Source: Vulcanimicrobiota bacterium
GTDB lineage: Bacteria; Vulcanimicrobiota; Vulcanimicrobiia; Vulcanimicrobiales; Vulcanimicrobiaceae
DNA length: 64,000 nt
Direction of reading: 5' to 3'
NCBI GenBank assembly: GCA_003168375.1
Contig: PMSI01000003.1
Coordinates: 1,116,001 to 1,180,000 of the forward strand
Of this stretch, positions 54,431 through 62,775 are shown piece by piece. Within the stretch, counting starts at the first letter, position 1. Each line of letters starts with the position of its first letter. The notes beneath the pieces were generated by a model, which had not been told where the DNA came from, made no database searches, and saw nothing but the letters and a program-made list of their open reading frames with translations. The position numbers were made by a program, and so were the translations under genes.

Positions 54431-55510
54431 TCAGAGCAGGCCGGCTGCGCGCGCTCGGGAGATCGCTTCCACCCGGTTGCGCGCGTCGAGTTTTTGCATC
54501 GCGTTGCGCAGGTACGCCTTGACGGTGTTGGGACTCAGGCTCATCGCGACCGCGATCTCACCGTTCGTCTGGCCGGTCGCGACGCGGCGCAGCACTTCGT
54601 ACTCACGGCGTGCGATCGGCGTCCGCGGCCCGCGCCGGAGTCGCTCCTCGCGCCGGGCGGCGGGCGCGCGCATCGTGCGCAGCGCGTCCCGCAGCGTCTG
54701 CGCAGCCTCACCGGCCTGACGCTCGATCGTCCCGAGCCGCTCGCGCACGGTCGCGTCGGCGGTCTCACCGCTCGCGCGGCGGACCCCGGCGGTGATGGCG
54801 GAGAGCATAGCGCCGACCGTGTCGTGCAGGTCGAGCGCCAGCCGCTGACGTTCTTCGCAGAGCGCCGCCTCCTCCGACCGGCGCGCGCGCTCGGCGGCGA
54901 CCAGCGCCTGAGCGGTCCGTTCGGCGACCGTCTCGACGATCGCGGCTGCCCGGCCGCCGAAGCCGCCGTCCTCGCGCAGGCCGCCAAGGAGCACGCCGGC
55001 CGGCTTCGGGCCGTCCCCGATCGGCGCTGCGATCATGCACTGAATCCGCTCGGCGGCGGTCTCGCCGTCGTAATCGTGTGTGATCTTGGGCGAGCCGAGG
55101 TAGCCGTTGACCCATGCGAGGCGGCCTTCCGCGAATACTTTGCCGCCCAGGCCGCAGCCGGTGCGCAAGGTCAGCCCGTAGAGGCGATCGGTCCGGTTGC
55201 CCGAGGTATGCCCGATGACCACGCCGTCTACATTCGCGCTCTCCGCGATCCAGGCGCAGTGGAAGCCGAAGTCCTCGGTCAGCAAGCGAACGGCACGCGC
55301 CAGCACGAGGTCGCGGTCGAGCAGGGCGATCAGTTGGGAGAGCTCGCGGTTGAGCAGCGCCAACTCGTCGACGGCGACGTGGAACTGGGACAGCGTCCGA
55401 GCGGCTCGTGCCAACCGCGCCCCGTTCGGGTCCCGTGCAAGATAATACCTTCCTTCGGGTGTATCGACGAACGGCGGCTCCCCCGAAGTATTCGGAGGTG
55501 ACGCGCCCAT
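54431..55510 (-). CDS. GAF-domain LuxR-type regulator with histidine-kinase-like dimerisation helix
   Basis: A 359-residue protein in three parts: a GAF sensor domain (residues about 75-215, FHCAWIAESANVDGVVIGHT, IQCMIAAPIGDGPKPAGVLL), a helical segment CEERQRLALDLHDTVGAMLS resembling the HisKA_3 H-box of NarL-partner kinases, and a C-terminal LuxR HTH (REYEVLRRVATGQTNGEIAV, SPNTVKAYLRNAMQKLDARN). The ATP-binding domain of a kinase is missing. The ATG at 55508-55510 has no Shine-Dalgarno and may start a leaderless message. It is divergent from the amino-acid ABC operon with 16 bases between start codons, so it probably controls that operon. Confidence 0.85.
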   Translation of the reverse strand: MGASPPNTSGEPPFVDTPEGRYYLARDPNGARLARAARTLSQFHVAVDELALLNRELSQLIALLDRDLVLARAVRLLTEDFGFHCAWIAESANVDGVVIGHTSGNRTDRLYGLTLRTGCGLGGKVFAEGRLAWVNGYLGSPKITHDYDGETAAERIQCMIAAPIGDGPKPAGVLLGGLREDGGFGGRAAAIVETVAERTAQALVAAERARRSEEAALCEERQRLALDLHDTVGAMLSAITAGVRRASGETADATVRERLGTIERQAGEAAQTLRDALRTMRAPAARREERLRRGPRTPIARREYEVLRRVATGQTNGEIAVAMSLSPNTVKAYLRNAMQKLDARNRVEAISRARAAGLL

Positions 55511-55526
55511 TCTAGGAGAGAGTAAT

Positions 55527-56720
55527 TTGAGGATACGTGAAGTTCTTGCCGCGCTGACCGCGACGGCGCTACTCGCACAGGTCGCGCTCGTCGGAGCGCT
55601 GCCGGCGCAGGCCGCGGGCGCCAAGTCCCCCGTCAACGTGGGACTGGTCTACTCGAAGACCGGCTTTTTAGCGTCGTACGGCGCGCAGTACGCCGAGGGG
55701 TTCGCAATCGGGCTCGACTACGCGACGCACGGCACCGGGATGGCCGGCGGCCACAAGATCGTCGTCACCGAGCGTGACGACGCAGGTGATCCGGCGAAAG
55801 CCGTCGCCACCGCAAAAGAGCTCATCGGCCAGGGCTACAAGATCATCGCCGGATCGACCGCATCCGGCGTTGCGCTCCAGCTCGCTCCGGTTGCGAAAGA
55901 GAACAACGTGCTCTTCATCTCCGGGGCAGCGGCCGCGGACGCCGTCACCGGCAACAACCGCAACACGTTCCGTTCCGGCCGGCAGACCTATCAGGACGTG
56001 CTGACCGCCGGCACGATCGTCGGGAACAACCTGCGCGGCAAGAAGGTCGTGGTCTACGCGCAAGACTCGGCGTTCGGCCAAGCCAACCTCGGCGCGGTCC
56101 GCATCGTGCTCGGCGGAGCGGGAGCCGACGTCACAGGCGTGATGGCGCCGCTCTCCGCCAACGACTTCGCGCCCTTCTCGCAGAAGATCAAGGACGCGAA
56201 ACCCGATCTGCTCTTCCCGGCATGGGCCGGAGCGACGGCGCCCGCCATGTGGAAGGGGCTCGACGACTCCGGCGTCTTTGCATCTACCCGGGTCGTCAGT
56301 GGCCTCGATCAGCGCTCGTCGTACGAGACGCTGGGCACGGCGGCGACGAAAATCTCGTTCCTATCGCATTACTTCTACGAAGCGCCGAAGACCAAAGCCA
56401 ACGACTTCCTGGTCGCCGCGCTCAAGAAGCAGAACAAAGTCCCGGACCTGTTCGATCCCGACGGCTTCGTCGGCGCGGAGATGGTCGTACGCGCGATCGA
56501 AAAAGCCGATGGCGAGGACGTCGGGAAGATGATCTCCGCGCTCGAAGGCTGGACGTTCGAGGCGCCCAAAGGGAAGCAGACGATACGCGCCGCCGATCAT
56601 GCGATGCTGCAGCCGATGTTCGTCGCGAAGCTTCAAGGCTCGGGATCGAACATCGCGCCACAGCTGGTGCGTACCGTTCCGCTCGAAGCGGTCTCGCCGC
56701 CGGTGCATCCATTCAAATAA
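55527..56720 (+). CDS. Branched-chain-amino-acid-type ABC substrate-binding protein
   Basis: Periplasmic or surface binding protein of the LivJ/K family, 397 residues, with a signal peptide (EVLAALTATALLAQVALVGA). Type I periplasmic-binding fold segments: VNVGLVYSKTGFLASYGAQY AEGF, RDDAGDPAKAVATAKELIGQ, FISGAAAADAVTG, VVVYAQDSAFGQANLGAV, and KPDLLFPAWAGATAPAMWKG. The ligand may be an amino acid or another small organic acid or amide. The TTG start has AGGAG eight bases upstream. It is first of a five-gene importer operon. Confidence 0.92.
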   Translation: MRIREVLAALTATALLAQVALVGALPAQAAGAKSPVNVGLVYSKTGFLASYGAQYAEGFAIGLDYATHGTGMAGGHKIVVTERDDAGDPAKAVATAKELIGQGYKIIAGSTASGVALQLAPVAKENNVLFISGAAAADAVTGNNRNTFRSGRQTYQDVLTAGTIVGNNLRGKKVVVYAQDSAFGQANLGAVRIVLGGAGADVTGVMAPLSANDFAPFSQKIKDAKPDLLFPAWAGATAPAMWKGLDDSGVFASTRVVSGLDQRSSYETLGTAATKISFLSHYFYEAPKTKANDFLVAALKKQNKVPDLFDPDGFVGAEMVVRAIEKADGEDVGKMISALEGWTFEAPKGKQTIRAADHAMLQPMFVAKLQGSGSNIAPQLVRTVPLEAVSPPVHPFK

Positions 56721-56724
56721 CGCC

Positions 56725-57492
56725 GTGACCGAACCGGCGCGCCCCGCGGTGATGTCCACCGCGGGGTTGGGCCTGCGCATCCGCGGCGTCACAATCGTCG
56801 ACGACGTCAGCATCGACGTGAACGAGGGCGAGTTCCTCGTGATCATCGGGCCCAACGGCGCCGGCAAGACGACCCTCTTCAACCTCCTCTCCGGCGTGAC
56901 GCGTCCCAGCTCGGGGCGCGTCACGTTCCGCGGCACCGATATCACGACCGCGCCGCCCTACGTCCGGGCGCGGCTCGGGCTCGGCCGCACGTTCCAGACC
57001 TCGACGATCTTCGCCGAGCTCACCACGCTCGAGAACGCGCGCCTCGCCGCGCAAGCGTATCTCGGGGGTTCCGGTCGCCTCTGGGTCCTCGCCGACGATC
57101 AGCAGGACGCGATCGAGCGCGCGCGCGGCGCGCTCGCGTCGGTCGGGCTCGAGGCGCGCGCCGCGACGAAGGCCGCCTCGCTCTCGCACGGCGAGAAGCG
57201 CAAGCTCGACCTTGCGATCCTGCTGTGCGGCGATCCCACCGTCGTGCTGCTGGACGAACCGACGGCCGGGATCGCGGTCGAGGACGTCCCCGAGATGATG
57301 ACGCTCATCCGCAGCATCCATCGCGATCAGCACAAGACGGTGCTGATGGTGGAGCACCGCATGGATCTGATCATGGGGCTCGCCGACCGCATGGCGGTGA
57401 TGCACCACGGCCAACTGCTCGCGATCGACACACCCGAGCGCATCGTCGCCAACGAGATCGTCCAGTCCGCGTATCTCGGTGACCCGCTATGA
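56725..57492 (+). CDS. livG: Branched-chain-amino-acid-type ABC ATPase (LivG)
   Basis: First ATPase of the HAAT importer, 255 residues: Walker A IIGPNGAGKTTLFNLLSGVT, Q-loop LGRTFQTSTIFAELTTLENA, signature ASLSHGEKRKLDLAILL, Walker B VVLLDEPTAGIAVEDVPEMM, His loop TVLMVEHRMDLIMGLADRM. The GTG at 56725 begins TEPARPAVMSTAG; an ATG nine codons later is possible. It starts four bases after the binding-protein stop and its stop overlaps livF. Confidence 0.93.
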   Translation: MTEPARPAVMSTAGLGLRIRGVTIVDDVSIDVNEGEFLVIIGPNGAGKTTLFNLLSGVTRPSSGRVTFRGTDITTAPPYVRARLGLGRTFQTSTIFAELTTLENARLAAQAYLGGSGRLWVLADDQQDAIERARGALASVGLEARAATKAASLSHGEKRKLDLAILLCGDPTVVLLDEPTAGIAVEDVPEMMTLIRSIHRDQHKTVLMVEHRMDLIMGLADRMAVMHHGQLLAIDTPERIVANEIVQSAYLGDPL

Positions 57493-58211
57493 GCGCGCCC
57501 GCAACGCTGCTCGCGGTGCGCGATCTCAACGTCTACCTGGCGGAGTCCCACATTCTCCAAGGCGTCTCGTTCGACGTGCGCGCGGGCGGGATCACCGGGC
57601 TGCTCGGGCGCAACGGCGTCGGCAAGACGACGACGCTGCGCGGGATCCTCGGACTCGTGCCGCGCACGGGGAGCGTCGTGCTCGAGGGCGCCGAAACGAC
57701 GAAGCTCGCCGTGCACGAGATCGTGCGCCGCGGCGTCGCGTACGTCCCCGAAGATCGCGACGTGTTCGCCGGGTTGACCGTCGAGGAAAACCTGCGGCTC
57801 GCCGAGCGCGCCGGGGCGCCGCTGCGGTACGATCTCGTGTACGAATTGTTTCCGGAGCTCGAGCAGCGCGCGGCGCAGAAAGCCGGGACGCTCTCGGGCG
57901 GGCAGCAGCAGATGGTGGCGCTCGCCCGTGCGCTGCTGAACGGCGACAACCGGATCCTGCTCGTCGACGAACCGACCAAAGGACTCGCGCCGCTCGTCGT
58001 GCGGCACGTGGTCGAGGCGCTGCGCCGTGCCGCCGAGGTTGCGACGATCCTGCTCGTCGAGCAGAATCTCAGCGTCGCGCACAGCCTCGTTCGCGACGTG
58101 ATCGTGCTCGACCAAGGACGCGTCTCGTTCATCGGCGACGTCGATCAGCTGATGGGCGACGCGGCGCTCGCGCGCCGGCATCTCGGCCTCGCGGCCGCGG
58201 GGAGCCACTGA
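57489..58211 (+). CDS. livF: Branched-chain-amino-acid-type ABC ATPase (LivF)
   Basis: Second ATPase of the importer, 240 residues: LNVYLAESHILQGVSFDVRA, Walker A LLGRNGVGKTTTLRGILGLV, the LivF-type YVPEDRDVFAGLTVEENLRL, signature TLSGGQQQMVALARALLNG, Walker B RILLVDEPTKGLAPLVVRHV. The ATG overlaps the livG stop (ATGA). Confidence 0.94.
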   Translation: MSAPATLLAVRDLNVYLAESHILQGVSFDVRAGGITGLLGRNGVGKTTTLRGILGLVPRTGSVVLEGAETTKLAVHEIVRRGVAYVPEDRDVFAGLTVEENLRLAERAGAPLRYDLVYELFPELEQRAAQKAGTLSGGQQQMVALARALLNGDNRILLVDEPTKGLAPLVVRHVVEALRRAAEVATILLVEQNLSVAHSLVRDVIVLDQGRVSFIGDVDQLMGDAALARRHLGLAAAGSH

Positions 58212-58214
58212 ACC

Positions 58215-59096
58215 GTGACCACGATCGCGCTGCTGCTGATCACGGGGCTCGGACTCGGCGCCCTGTATTTCCTGATCGCCGCCGGGCTCTCGCTGATCTG
58301 GGGGCTGATGCGCGTGCTGAACTTCGCCCACGGCGCGTTCTTCACGGTCGCGGCCTACGCGGGCTGGTCGGCGAGCGGTTTGGTCGGCGGGGCGTCGCCC
58401 GAGCTGCAGTGGCTGGTCGCGGTCGCGGTCGCGGTCGTCGTCGGCGGCGCGTTCGCCACGCTCACCGAGGTCGTCCTGATCCGGCCGCTCTACGCCCGTC
58501 ACGTCGGACAGGTGCTGGTGACGGTCGGGCTCGCGCTGGCGACGATCTCGCTGGTGCAAGGCGGTTTCGGCAGCGACCCGAAGCGGCTTGCGCTCCCGGC
58601 GTGGATGACCGGCACCACGACGATCGTCGGCGCGAACATCCCGAACACACGGTTGCTGGTGATCGCGTTCGCCCTGGCCGTGTTCGCGCTGCTCATCTTC
58701 TTCTTGCGCCGGACGCGCTTCGGGCTCATCGTGCGGGCCGGCGTCGAGAACCGCGCGATGGTACAGGCGCTGGGGATCGACGTGCAGCGCGCGTTCACGC
58801 TCGTCTTCGCGATCGGCGGGATGGCGGCGGGCCTTGCCGGGATACTGGCAGGCACGTACTACGGCACGATCGATCCGGGCCGCGGTACCTCGATGCTGAT
58901 CTTCGCCTTCATCGTGGTGATCATCGGCGGGCTCGGCTCGGTCACCGGCTCGGCGGTCGCCGCGATCGTGGTCGGCGTCCTGCAGCAGTTCCTCAACTTC
59001 TACGGCGCCGCCGGCGTCGGCGACTTCTCGGTGGTGCTGCTGCTCGCAATCGTGCTGCTCGTGCGCCCCGGCGGATTCTCGGGAGCATCGACATGA
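58215..59096 (+). CDS. livH: Branched-chain-amino-acid-type ABC permease (LivH)
   Basis: First permease, 293 residues with eight predicted membrane helices. Family segments: GLSLIWGLMRVLNFAHGAFF, VLIRPLYARHVGQVLVTVGL, RFGLIVRAGVENRAMVQALG IDVQRAFTLVFAIGG and VIIGGLGSVTGSAVAAIVVG. Start is GTG at 58215, three bases after the livF stop. Confidence 0.94.
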   Translation: MTTIALLLITGLGLGALYFLIAAGLSLIWGLMRVLNFAHGAFFTVAAYAGWSASGLVGGASPELQWLVAVAVAVVVGGAFATLTEVVLIRPLYARHVGQVLVTVGLALATISLVQGGFGSDPKRLALPAWMTGTTTIVGANIPNTRLLVIAFALAVFALLIFFLRRTRFGLIVRAGVENRAMVQALGIDVQRAFTLVFAIGGMAAGLAGILAGTYYGTIDPGRGTSMLIFAFIVVIIGGLGSVTGSAVAAIVVGVLQQFLNFYGAAGVGDFSVVLLLAIVLLVRPGGFSGAST

Positions 59097-60133
59097 CGCC
59101 GCGCGTGCGCCTAACGGTGCTGGTCGTCGGGCTGGTCGTCCTGGCCGCGCTGCCGCTCGCGGGGTTCTCGATCCCAGGGTTGTTCGAAGGCGCGCTCGGC
59201 GGGCCGGGGACGCTGAACCTGCTCGCGCTATGCTTCGTGTTCGGCGCGCTCGCGCTGACCTACGACCTCGTGTTCGGCTACGTCGGCCTGCTCTCGTTCG
59301 GGCACGCGCTGTACTTTGCGACCGGCGTGTACGTCACCGCGATCGCGGTGACGCGCTGGCACTGGTCGCTGCCGGCGGCGCTGCTGCTCACCGCGGTCGT
59401 TTCGCTCGTGCTGCCGTTGATTCTCGGCGCGGTCTGCCTGCGCATGCGCGACATCCCGTTCGCGATGGTCACGCTTGCCTTCGCGCAAGCCGGCTCGATC
59501 CTGGTGGCGCAGAACCCGTTCGGGCTCACCGGCGGCGAGGAAGGGCTCGCGCTCGGCGGCGACACGCTGCCCTCGTTCCTCATCGGCGTCACCAACACGC
59601 GCAACCTCTTCTGGATCGCGCTGGCGTTGCTGATCGTCATCTACCTGGTTGCCTGGCGCGCCGTCAACTCGCCGCCCGGCCGCGTCTGGCAAGCGATTCG
59701 CGAGAACGAGCGCCGCGTCGCGATGCTCGGGCTCAACCCGTATCTCTACAAGCTCGGCGCGTTCGTGCTCTCGGCGTTTCTAGCGTCGGCGTGCGGCGTG
59801 GTGTACCTGTTGCTGCAGGGCGGCGCCAATCCCGAGGTGACGACGTCGGGCTTCACGCTCGCACTGCTGGTGATGGTCGTCCTCGGCGGCGTCGGAACGC
59901 TGTGGGGCGCGGTGCTCGGCGGCGTCGTCTACGAGTATCTCGACTTCCGGCTCGTCGCACTGTCGAACACCTCCGCCGTGCAGGCGCTGCCCGGCATCCT
60001 GCGCGTCCCGCTCTCGGAACCGCTCTTCTTGCTCGGCGTCCTGTTCATCGTGCTCGTGCTCTTCGTCCCGGGCGGCCTCGGCGGCGCCCTCCGCCGTCGC
60101 TTGGTGCTGACCGGCGCCACGAAAGGGGTTTGA
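59093..60133 (+). CDS. livM: Branched-chain-amino-acid-type ABC permease (LivM)
   Basis: Second permease, 346 residues: TYDLVFGYVGLLSFGHALYF, the FAMVTLAFAQAGSILVAQNP region, GLTGGEEGL, RVWQAIRENERRVAMLGLNP, LVMVVLGGVGTLWGAVLGGV and a short C-terminal tail. The ATG overlaps the livH stop (ATGA). The -35 hexamer of tRNA-Val begins within its last codons. Confidence 0.94.
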   Translation: MTPRVRLTVLVVGLVVLAALPLAGFSIPGLFEGALGGPGTLNLLALCFVFGALALTYDLVFGYVGLLSFGHALYFATGVYVTAIAVTRWHWSLPAALLLTAVVSLVLPLILGAVCLRMRDIPFAMVTLAFAQAGSILVAQNPFGLTGGEEGLALGGDTLPSFLIGVTNTRNLFWIALALLIVIYLVAWRAVNSPPGRVWQAIRENERRVAMLGLNPYLYKLGAFVLSAFLASACGVVYLLLQGGANPEVTTSGFTLALLVMVVLGGVGTLWGAVLGGVVYEYLDFRLVALSNTSAVQALPGILRVPLSEPLFLLGVLFIVLVLFVPGGLGGALRRRLVLTGATKGV

Positions 60134-60159
60134 CTCCGAGTCGCAATATCGGGTAGACT
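60130..60159 (+). promoter_or_regulatory. Promoter of tRNA-Val (GAC)
   Basis: TTGACT (60130-60135) and TAGACT (60154-60159) are spaced 18 bases and lie 12 bases before the tRNA. The -35 box covers the livM stop codon. Confidence 0.65.
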
Positions 60160-60171
60160 CACCCCTTGGAC

Positions 60172-60246
60172 GGGCGGCTAGCTCAGTGGGAGAGCGCTAC
60201 ATTGACACTGTAGAGGTCAGAAGTTCAATCCTTCTGCCGCCCACCA
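60172..60246 (+). tRNA. tRNA-Val (GAC)
   Basis: A 75-base cloverleaf: acceptor GGGCGGC with GCCGCCC, D-arm AGCTCAGTGGGAGAGC, anticodon loop TTGACAC giving GAC, T-loop GTTCAATCC, encoded CCA. Its 3' end borders the accessory region to the right. Confidence 0.97.
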
Positions 60247-60273
60247 TTCGGTGGAGGCCCGTAAGCCCCGAAG

Positions 60274-60297
60274 AACCGCGCTACGGCGCGGTTTTTC
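60274..60297 (+). terminator. Intrinsic terminator of tRNA-Val
   Basis: AACCGCGC-TACG-GCGCGGTT stem-loop followed by TTT and a T-rich tail. The next 360 bases (60298-60660) hold no convincing gene. A short frame there ends QAENQPQTPRPVN but has no start codon and matches nothing I know. Confidence 0.8.
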
Positions 60298-60623
60298 CTA
60301 TTTTGAGCGTGACCAGCGAGTACGAGCATGCCTTGGGTCGAAACCCCTGGAAACCCGTCCCTACACCTCCGTACACGTCGGCTAAGGTGTATGACGAGGT
60401 GTAGAAGACGCCCCGCACAGGTGGCGCGCCGACGGCTCGACCACCGCCGACCTCTACCCCGAGCACAGTCAGATCATCGGGTTCAACGCCAACTCCCGAT
60501 GTCGCGAACCGCAAAGTGGATGCCACGCTGCGCGTCCAGTCGCAGGCCGAGAATCAACCGCAGACGCCCCGCCCAGTCAACTGACTGTACTATCATCAAG
60601 GCGTCTCAAGGAACAGCGAAAAC

Positions 60624-60651
60624 GCCCCGGAGTAATGCCCGGGGCCTTTTT
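60624..60651. terminator. Bidirectional intrinsic terminator
   Basis: GCCCCGG (60624-60630) pairs with CCGGGGC (60639-60645). A T5 run follows on the plus strand and TTTTC on the minus strand. It closes the short minus-strand operon that ends at 60665. Confidence 0.7.
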
Positions 60652-60664
60652 GTTGCTTCGCCTG

Positions 60665-61090
60665 CTACTTGGTATAAGCGTCGAGTTGGCGTTGTGCGGA
60701 CGCGCGGACCTTGGCAGGGTAAGCCCGTTCGGCGACGATCTCGCGCCAGACTTTCAGTGCGAGTTGTGCGAAACGGTCAGCGGCGGCGTGATCGCCAAGC
60801 CGGTCTTGTGCAACTGCGGCAATCGCCAGGTTCTGTCCGGTTGACAGATACAAGTTGCCAATCTCGTTCACGTTGTTTGATGCCTTGATGCATGCCGCAT
60901 TCATATCGACGGCTAGGCCAGCGAAGCGGGTTGCCTTCTTAGCGTTGTCGTGGCTCGGCGGATCAGCGTTGATGAAATTGTTCGCAAGGGAGATATAGAG
61001 GAGCGCCTTTTGCATATCGCAGGTTGTCGCCGATGCTACACCGCCGAGGAGTCCGAAGAGGACTGACAGGAGCGCGAAGAAGCGTATCAT
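60665..61090 (-). CDS. Small secreted helical protein (TPR-like)
   Basis: A 141-residue exported protein: signal MIRFFALLSVLFGLLGGVAS ending ASA, then a helical domain ALLYISLANNFINADPPSHD, IGNLYLSTGQNLAIAAVAQD, RFAQLALKVWREIVAERAYP whose helix spacing is TPR-like. Two cysteines. The ATG at 61088-61090 overlaps the TGA of a 17-codon frame upstream. Base composition is lower in GC than the main chromosome, consistent with an acquired region. Function unknown. Confidence 0.6.
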   Translation of the reverse strand: MIRFFALLSVLFGLLGGVASATTCDMQKALLYISLANNFINADPPSHDNAKKATRFAGLAVDMNAACIKASNNVNEIGNLYLSTGQNLAIAAVAQDRLGDHAAADRFAQLALKVWREIVAERAYPAKVRASAQRQLDAYTK

Positions 61091-61140
61091 TGCGGACGCT
61101 GGCCCAGCGGCAAGTTGAAGTTGCGCATGTTCTGATTCAT
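61087..61140 (-). CDS. 17-residue overlapping mini-ORF
   Basis: Encodes MNQNMRNFNLPLGQRPQ. It is preceded by AAAGGAAG, overlaps the stop of the upstream frame and the start of the secreted protein gene (ATGA at both ends). It may be a translational coupler, or a real very small protein. Confidence 0.35.
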   Translation of the reverse strand: MNQNMRNFNLPLGQRPQ

Positions 61141-61319
61141 CTTCCTTTCTTCGCTTCTGGTAGGTTGTTCGGATAGCCCGCTTCTTGAAAGAGCGCCAAG
61201 ACGATCTCCAAGTCTTTGCCGATTTGAAGCATGGTGTCATTGTTCTCGTCAGGGCGCGGCCATTGTCCCGGCATCTGAAGCGAGGCGATACCTTGCAGAT
61301 CGCGGCGGCTGGCTCCCAA
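61137..61319 (-). CDS. Small hypothetical protein
   Basis: A 60-residue frame with TTG start at 61317-61319, including LQMPGQWPRPDENNDTMLQI and LEIVLALFQEAGYPNNLPEA. It ends in an ATGA overlap with the mini-ORF, the usual sign of a genuine operon. No family is recognised. Confidence 0.4.
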   Translation of the reverse strand: MGASRRDLQGIASLQMPGQWPRPDENNDTMLQIGKDLEIVLALFQEAGYPNNLPEAKKGR

Positions 61320-61400
61320 GTCATCCGAAGCACCTAGAACGCGCCCTACGGCCTCTCTAGGGGTCAGAATAATTGCCTCAGACCGGACGACCTGCCGAAC

Positions 61401-61581
61401 TCATTTGGCGGGTACCAATCCGGCCGGTAATGGCGGGCCGCACTGCGGAACACGGCCGCGCAGGTCGTCTGGCAGGTCGGCACATGGGACAACGCGCGGC
61501 TTCTGCGTCTCGCGGCTCTTTATTAAAGCGTCTACCGCGCTAGTCCGAGTCGGCTTCGGTATTGCATCCAAGGCATGTGTC
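61401..61581 (-). pseudogene. Small frame truncated by the IS3 element
   Basis: The reading frame runs out of the left end of the IS and continues IPKPTRTSAVDALIKSRETQ, KPRVVPCADLPDDLRGRVPQ, CGPPLPAGLVPAK to a stop at 61401. The Pro/Cys-rich end is reminiscent of small phage lysis proteins, but this is weak. A TTG at 61569-61571 could also start it de novo. Confidence 0.3.
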
Positions 61582-61653
61582 TGACGTTGCCCCGGTAATC
61601 CGGGCCGGATGATACCGTGGGTTTCCAGGCCGAAGGGCCGAAAGGAAGCCCGC

Positions 61654-61947
61654 ATGCGGAAGTCCCGCTTCACCGAGACGCAGATCGTCTCGATTCTCAG
61701 AGAGCACGACGCCGGCGCGTCGTTCGTCGAGCTTGGCCGACGACACGGCGTGCACCCCAACACGATCTCGGCCTGGAAGTCCAAATACGGCGGCATGGAG
61801 AGCAGCGAAATTGCTCGCGGCCGCGCGATCGAGGACGAGAACGCGCGAATGAAACGGATTATCGCGAATCTCGCGCTCGAGAACGACGCGATGAAAGAGC
61901 TGATCGCAAAAAACTCCTGGGGCCCTCGCAGCGAAAAGCCGCGGTGA
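61654..61947 (+). CDS. IS3-family transposase OrfA
   Basis: A 97-residue HTH protein: KSRFTETQIVSILREHDAGA, ELGRRHGVHPNTISAWKSKY and a leucine-zipper-like segment RAIEDENARMKRIIANLALE. A slippery GCAAAAAAC (61906-61914) lies near the 3' end where IS3 elements make the OrfAB fusion by -1 frameshifting. ATG at 61654 follows AAAGGAAG. Confidence 0.9.
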   Translation: MRKSRFTETQIVSILREHDAGASFVELGRRHGVHPNTISAWKSKYGGMESSEIARGRAIEDENARMKRIIANLALENDAMKELIAKNSWGPRSEKPR

Positions 61948-61966
61948 GGCCCTCCAGGAACTCGGC

Positions 61967-62761
61967 GTGAGTCAACGTGCAGCGTGTCGGATCGCGCGCT
62001 GCCCGCGATCGGTCGCGCAGTACCGTATCCGGCGCATCGACGATCCGCTGCTGCTCGAACGGTTTAAAGCTCTCGCTGCTGAGCGTCGGCGATTCGGGTA
62101 TCGTCGTCTGACGATGATGCTGCGGCGCGAGGGGTTCGCGGTCAACCACAAGCGGATCCACCGGATTTATCGCGTTGAAGGGCTGCAACTGCGCGCGCGG
62201 CGCAAGCGTGGCGTTCGGTACGTCCGCGGCAATGTCGTGCCGACGGTCTGCCGGCCGAACGAACGCTGGTCGCTCGACTTTGTGCACGACGCGCTGAGCA
62301 ACGGGCGCAAGTTCCGCTCGCTCACGATCGTCGACGATTTCACGCGCGAGTCGATCGGCATTGAAGTCGATTTCTCGCTCACCGGCGACCGCGTCGTACG
62401 CGTACTCTCGCGCCTCGCTGCCACGCGCAGCCTACCGCCGACCCTGAAGTTCGACAATGGCACCGAGTTTACGAGTAATGCAATGCTCGGCTGGGCTGCG
62501 CAAGCCAATGTCGAGTTGCACTTCATCGAACCAGGCCGACCGATGCAGAACGGGAGCGTCGAGAGCTTCAATGGACGCTTTCGCCACGAGCCGCTCAACG
62601 AGCACGCATTCCCGACCATCTTCCATGCCCGCTCCGCGATCGAAGCCTGGCGCATCGATTACAACGAGCTCCGCCCTCACACCGCACTCGACGGCTTGAC
62701 GCCGGCCGAGTTCATCGAGCATTATCGCACTAGCTCAAACTCACGGTCAGCCGCGGCCTGA
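61967..62761 (+). CDS. IS3-family transposase OrfB (5' part frameshifted)
   Basis: Catalytic part of the transposase. The 264 residues include HTH_21-like RFGYRRLTMMLRREGFAVNH and the rve core with Asp about 104 (WSLDFVHDAL), Asp about 163 (KFDNGTEFTS) and Glu about 199 (NGSVESFNGRF), spaced DX35E. The expected N-terminus KKLLGPSQRKAAVR lies in a different frame from the rest; one base is missing near 61944-61950. The programmed OrfAB fusion would therefore stop at 61970, and only the internal GTG at 61967 could start OrfB. Confidence 0.85.
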   Translation: MSQRAACRIARCPRSVAQYRIRRIDDPLLLERFKALAAERRRFGYRRLTMMLRREGFAVNHKRIHRIYRVEGLQLRARRKRGVRYVRGNVVPTVCRPNERWSLDFVHDALSNGRKFRSLTIVDDFTRESIGIEVDFSLTGDRVVRVLSRLAATRSLPPTLKFDNGTEFTSNAMLGWAAQANVELHFIEPGRPMQNGSVESFNGRFRHEPLNEHAFPTIFHARSAIEAWRIDYNELRPHTALDGLTPAEFIEHYRTSSNSRSAAA

Positions 62762-62775
62762 TGTCTGGGGCAACG

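Noticed and set aside
60298-60600. Plus-strand frame ending QAENQPQTPRPVN downstream of tRNA-Val
   Set aside because: The C-terminal composition looks coding, but there is a stop just upstream and no start codon; it may be an island remnant but cannot be supported as a gene.
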